NCBI GenBank assembly: GCA_963728985.1
Contig: CAVSME010000003.1
Location: forward strand, 310,001 to 374,000
Direction: 5' to 3'
Length of the DNA stretch: 64,000 bases
Source: DASXAI01 sp963728985
GTDB lineage: Bacteria; Actinomycetota; Acidimicrobiia; Acidimicrobiales; Ilumatobacteraceae
Each line of letters starts with the position of its first letter. Position 1 is the stretch's first letter. The translations under genes were made by a program, and so were the position numbers. Of the stretch, positions 61,482 to 64,000 are shown in pieces. Below the pieces are notes generated by a model. The model saw only the letters and a list, made by a program, of their open reading frames with translations. It did not search any database and had not been told where the DNA came from.

Positions 61482-61490
61482 GACCTCACG

Positions 61491-64000
61491 CTACTGATCT
61501 CGCACCATCGCGCCGCTCGCCTGCACCAGGTTGCGCAGCTGGCGCAGCGCCACCGACAGCGTCGTGAGGTCGAACACGCCGCCGGAGCGGATCTCGGCCA
61601 GCACGGTGGTCAGGCGCGCCGTGGGCCGCTCGTTGTCCGTGGCCCAGCGTTCGATCACCTCGGCCGCCGGAGTGAAGACGTCTCCGGCTCGCAGCGCCTC
61701 GTCGGCCAGCGCCCGCATCTCGTTCAGGAAGTCGTCGCGCAGCGCGGCGCGCGCGTGGTTCTGCCACCGGTTGGTGCGGGGCAGCACCCCGATCCGATCC
61801 CAGAACCAGCTCAGGTCGAGGAGGTCGAACAGGCCCCAGTAGACGCGCGCCGCCTCTTCGGGCGTGCGGCCGCGGGCCTGGGCCACCTCGACGATGTCGA
61901 ACGCCGTGTGGAGGTACGGCCAGCGCGCCGCCCGGGCGGCGAGATCAGCGGGCACGCCGGCGGCGGTCATGGCCTCGACCGCCTCGGCCATCGCCGTGGC
62001 GAAGCCGGCGCTGATCACATCGGGCAGCGCCTCGGCGAGGAGGGCGACGGCCGGGCGGAACGACGCCACCGTGGGCCCGATGGCCAGCGGCGGCCGGCGA
62101 TGGCGCAGGAACCACTGCGCGCTCCGCTCCGCCATCTTGCGCAGATCGAGCAGGAGACCGAGCTGCACATCGGCCGGCACCGACGGGCTCAGACCGGCCA
62201 CGGCCTCCCACTCACCGGCGAGATCGAGGATGTCGCGCACCACCAGATGGGCGCGCATCGTGTCCGGCGGCAGCGCACCGGTCTCCTGGGACATGCGGAA
62301 CTCGAACGTGGTGCCCGTGCGGTTCACCATCTCGTTCACGAGCACCGTGGCAAGGATCTGCCGCCGCAGGCGATGCTGCGCCATCCGATCGGCGAAGCGC
62401 TCGCCGTACCGGTCCGGGAAGTAGCCGACCAATGCCGGCTGCACGTACGGATCGTCGGGCAGATCGGAGGCGAGGATCTCCTCGACCTGATCCATCTTCG
62501 TGTACGACAGCAGCACCGCGAGCTCGGGCGCGGTGAGTCCTGCTCCGGCGGCCTGGCGCTCCTCCAGTTGCTTGTCCGACGGCAGCGCCTCCAGCGAGCG
62601 GGACAACCGGCCGTCGTGCTCGAGGGCGCGGATGTAGCGGGCGTGCACCTCGATCATCGCCGCCGCCTGGCGGCGAGCGAGGGCCAGCGCCACGTTCTGG
62701 GCGCGGTTGTCCTCCAGCACCAGCTCGGCCACCTCGTCGGTGGCGGCCCGCAACAGGTCGTTGCGCTGCTTCTCGGTCAGATCACCGGCGGTCACGATGC
62801 TGTCGAGCAGGATCTTGCTGTTCACCTCGTGGTCGGACGTGTCGACACCGGCCGAGTTGTCGATGGCGTCGGTGTTCACGAAGCCGCCGCGCAGCGCGTA
62901 CTCGATGCGCGCTCGCTGCGTGAGACCGAGGTTGCCGCCCTCGCCCACCACCGTGGCCCGCAGCTCCGTGGCGTCGATGCGCACGGCGTCGTTGGTCCGG
63001 TCGCCCACTTCGGCATGCGCCTCGGTGGAGGCCTTGACGTACGTACCGATGCCGCCGTTCCAGAACAGGTCGACGGGCGCCGCCAGCACGGCGCTGATGA
63101 GCTCGTTGGGCGTCAAGGTGGCGGCGGTGGTGCCGAGGCGGGTGCGCACCTCATCCGACAGCGGCACCGCCTTGGCCGTGCGCGGCCAGACGCCCCCGCC
63201 GGCGGAGATCTTGGTCCGGTCGTAGTCGTCCCACGACGAGCGCGGGAGCTCGAACAGCCGGTGCCGCTCCTCCCAGCTGACCGCCGGATCCGGGTTCGGG
63301 TCGAGGAACACATGGCGATGATCGAAGGCGGCCACCAGCTTGAGGTGCTTCGACAGCAGCATCCCGTTGCCGAAGACATCGCCCGACATGTCGCCGATGC
63401 CGACGACGGTGATCGTGGCGGCGTCGGCGTCGACGCCCACGTTGCGGAAGTGCCGGCGCACGCTCTCCCATGCGCCGCGGGCGGTGATGCCCATCTCCTT
63501 GTGGTCGTAGCCCTCGCTGCCGCCGGACGCGAACGCGTCACCGAGCCAGTACCCGTAGCTCTTGGCCACGCCGTTGGCGATGTCGGAGAAGGTGGCCGTG
63601 CCCTTGTCCGCCGCCACCACGAGGTAGGGGTCGTCGCCGTCGTGGCACACGACGTCCGGGGGATGGACCACCTCACCACTACGGATGTCGTCGGTGAGAT
63701 CGAGCAGGCCGCCAATGAAGTGGGTGTAGCAGCGCACGACCTCGGCCCGCAGGGCCTCGGCGTCCACCGGCGGCCGCTTCACCACGAAGCCACCCTTGGC
63801 GCCGGTCGGCACGATCACGGCGTTCTTCACCATCTGCGCCTTCATCAGCCCGAGCACCTCGGTGCGGAAGTCCTCCCGCCGGTCGCTCCAGCGGATGCCG
63901 CCGCGGGCGACGGGGCCGCCGCGCAGATGGACCCCTTCGACGTGCGGCGCGTGCACCCGAATCTCGAAGCGGGGCCGGGGCAACGGCAGATCGGGCACGC
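61491..64000 (-). CDS. NAD-dependent glutamate dehydrogenase, large type (3' part)
   Basis: The C-terminal 836 codons of a protein that normally has about 1,600 residues; the 5' part lies beyond the right edge. GGPVARGGIRWSDRREDFRT, EVLGLMKAQMVKNAVIVPTG and AKGGFVVKRPP carry the catalytic Lys region, VVGIGDMSGDVFGNGMLLS is the NAD fold, and GEGGNLGLTQRARIEYALRG, FVNTDAIDNSAGVDTSDHEV are strongly conserved in the 180-kDa class. It oxidises glutamate to 2-oxoglutarate and ammonia. Confidence 0.96.
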   Translation of the reverse strand, partial: VPDLPLPRPRFEIRVHAPHVEGVHLRGGPVARGGIRWSDRREDFRTEVLGLMKAQMVKNAVIVPTGAKGGFVVKRPPVDAEALRAEVVRCYTHFIGGLLDLTDDIRSGEVVHPPDVVCHDGDDPYLVVAADKGTATFSDIANGVAKSYGYWLGDAFASGGSEGYDHKEMGITARGAWESVRRHFRNVGVDADAATITVVGIGDMSGDVFGNGMLLSKHLKLVAAFDHRHVFLDPNPDPAVSWEERHRLFELPRSSWDDYDRTKISAGGGVWPRTAKAVPLSDEVRTRLGTTAATLTPNELISAVLAAPVDLFWNGGIGTYVKASTEAHAEVGDRTNDAVRIDATELRATVVGEGGNLGLTQRARIEYALRGGFVNTDAIDNSAGVDTSDHEVNSKILLDSIVTAGDLTEKQRNDLLRAATDEVAELVLEDNRAQNVALALARRQAAAMIEVHARYIRALEHDGRLSRSLEALPSDKQLEERQAAGAGLTAPELAVLLSYTKMDQVEEILASDLPDDPYVQPALVGYFPDRYGERFADRMAQHRLRRQILATVLVNEMVNRTGTTFEFRMSQETGALPPDTMRAHLVVRDILDLAGEWEAVAGLSPSVPADVQLGLLLDLRKMAERSAQWFLRHRRPPLAIGPTVASFRPAVALLAEALPDVISAGFATAMAEAVEAMTAAGVPADLAARAARWPYLHTAFDIVEVAQARGRTPEEAARVYWGLFDLLDLSWFWDRIGVLPRTNRWQNHARAALRDDFLNEMRALADEALRAGDVFTPAAEVIERWATDNERPTARLTTVLAEIRSGGVFDLTTLSVALRQLRNLVQASGAMVRDQ

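Noticed and set aside
1..64000. CRISPR arrays, rRNA genes and restriction or defence systems
   Set aside because: No regular repeat-spacer pattern, no rRNA sequence and no recognisable defence gene other than the toxin-antitoxin pair was seen.

Overview
The window is high-GC actinobacterial DNA. The large number of F420-type oxidoreductases (two LLM-class enzymes, two deazaflavin-dependent nitroreductases, a PPOX protein), the 180-kDa type NAD-glutamate dehydrogenase next to an Lrp-type protein and gltX, and the class III cyclase/AAA/LuxR regulators fit an Acidimicrobiia-like member of the Actinomycetota. That placement is an inference from gene families; no rRNA is present.

Layout. (1) 1-12.9 kb holds small redox and detoxification genes: a coupled MarR-led operon on the minus strand (3878 down to 1299), two LuxR/NTF2-type genes, an SMP-30 lactonase, a methyltransferase, VOC proteins, a secreted trypsin-like protease and a metallophosphoesterase. 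(2) 13-33.5 kb is an accessory region of envelope and stress-type genes: DUF456, DUF2254, GPGG small membrane protein, holin-X, DUF3618, CinA-like, PAP2, DUF421, two nearly identical small membrane proteins, STAS proteins, a HATPase anti-sigma kinase, a GAF-SpoIIE phosphatase and glycosyltransferases. It carries many broken genes. Several are repaired by a single base; others (alcohol dehydrogenase, molybdopterin oxidoreductase) have lost metal ligands and are real pseudogenes. A conserved 37-bp element with a CACCCCTAGGGGTG-type palindrome lies upstream of two GPGG loci and of a NarL-type regulator. (3) 33.54-58.79 kb appears to be two elements integrated in tandem at the 3' end of tRNA-Glu. 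Element 2 (46,493-58,792) is bounded by a 45-bp direct repeat of the tRNA 3' end and has paired GGGTGTAA repeats inside both ends. It encodes a tyrosine integrase, an excisionase-like protein, a toxin-antitoxin pair, a MobF relaxase, and regulatory cargo (PAS-GGDEF-EAL, GAF-LuxR, PAS-LuxR). Element 1 (about 33,540-46,537) is older: its integrase is split by an IS256-family insertion whose removal restores the frame exactly, its relaxase is reduced to a C-terminal remnant, and its cargo is two giant cyclase/AAA regulators and an LLM oxidoreductase. (4) 58.8-64 kb is core chromosome: tRNA-Glu, tRNA-Gln, a YdcF-like protein, gltX, an Lrp-type protein and the 3' part of NAD-glutamate dehydrogenase.

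How the parts fit: the tRNA-Glu locus has acted as a repeated landing site for mobilizable islands that carry mainly signalling proteins. The 13-30 kb region looks like a decaying stress/envelope island whose members may be tied together by the shared palindrome and by a partner-switching set (STAS, HATPase, SpoIIE phosphatase).
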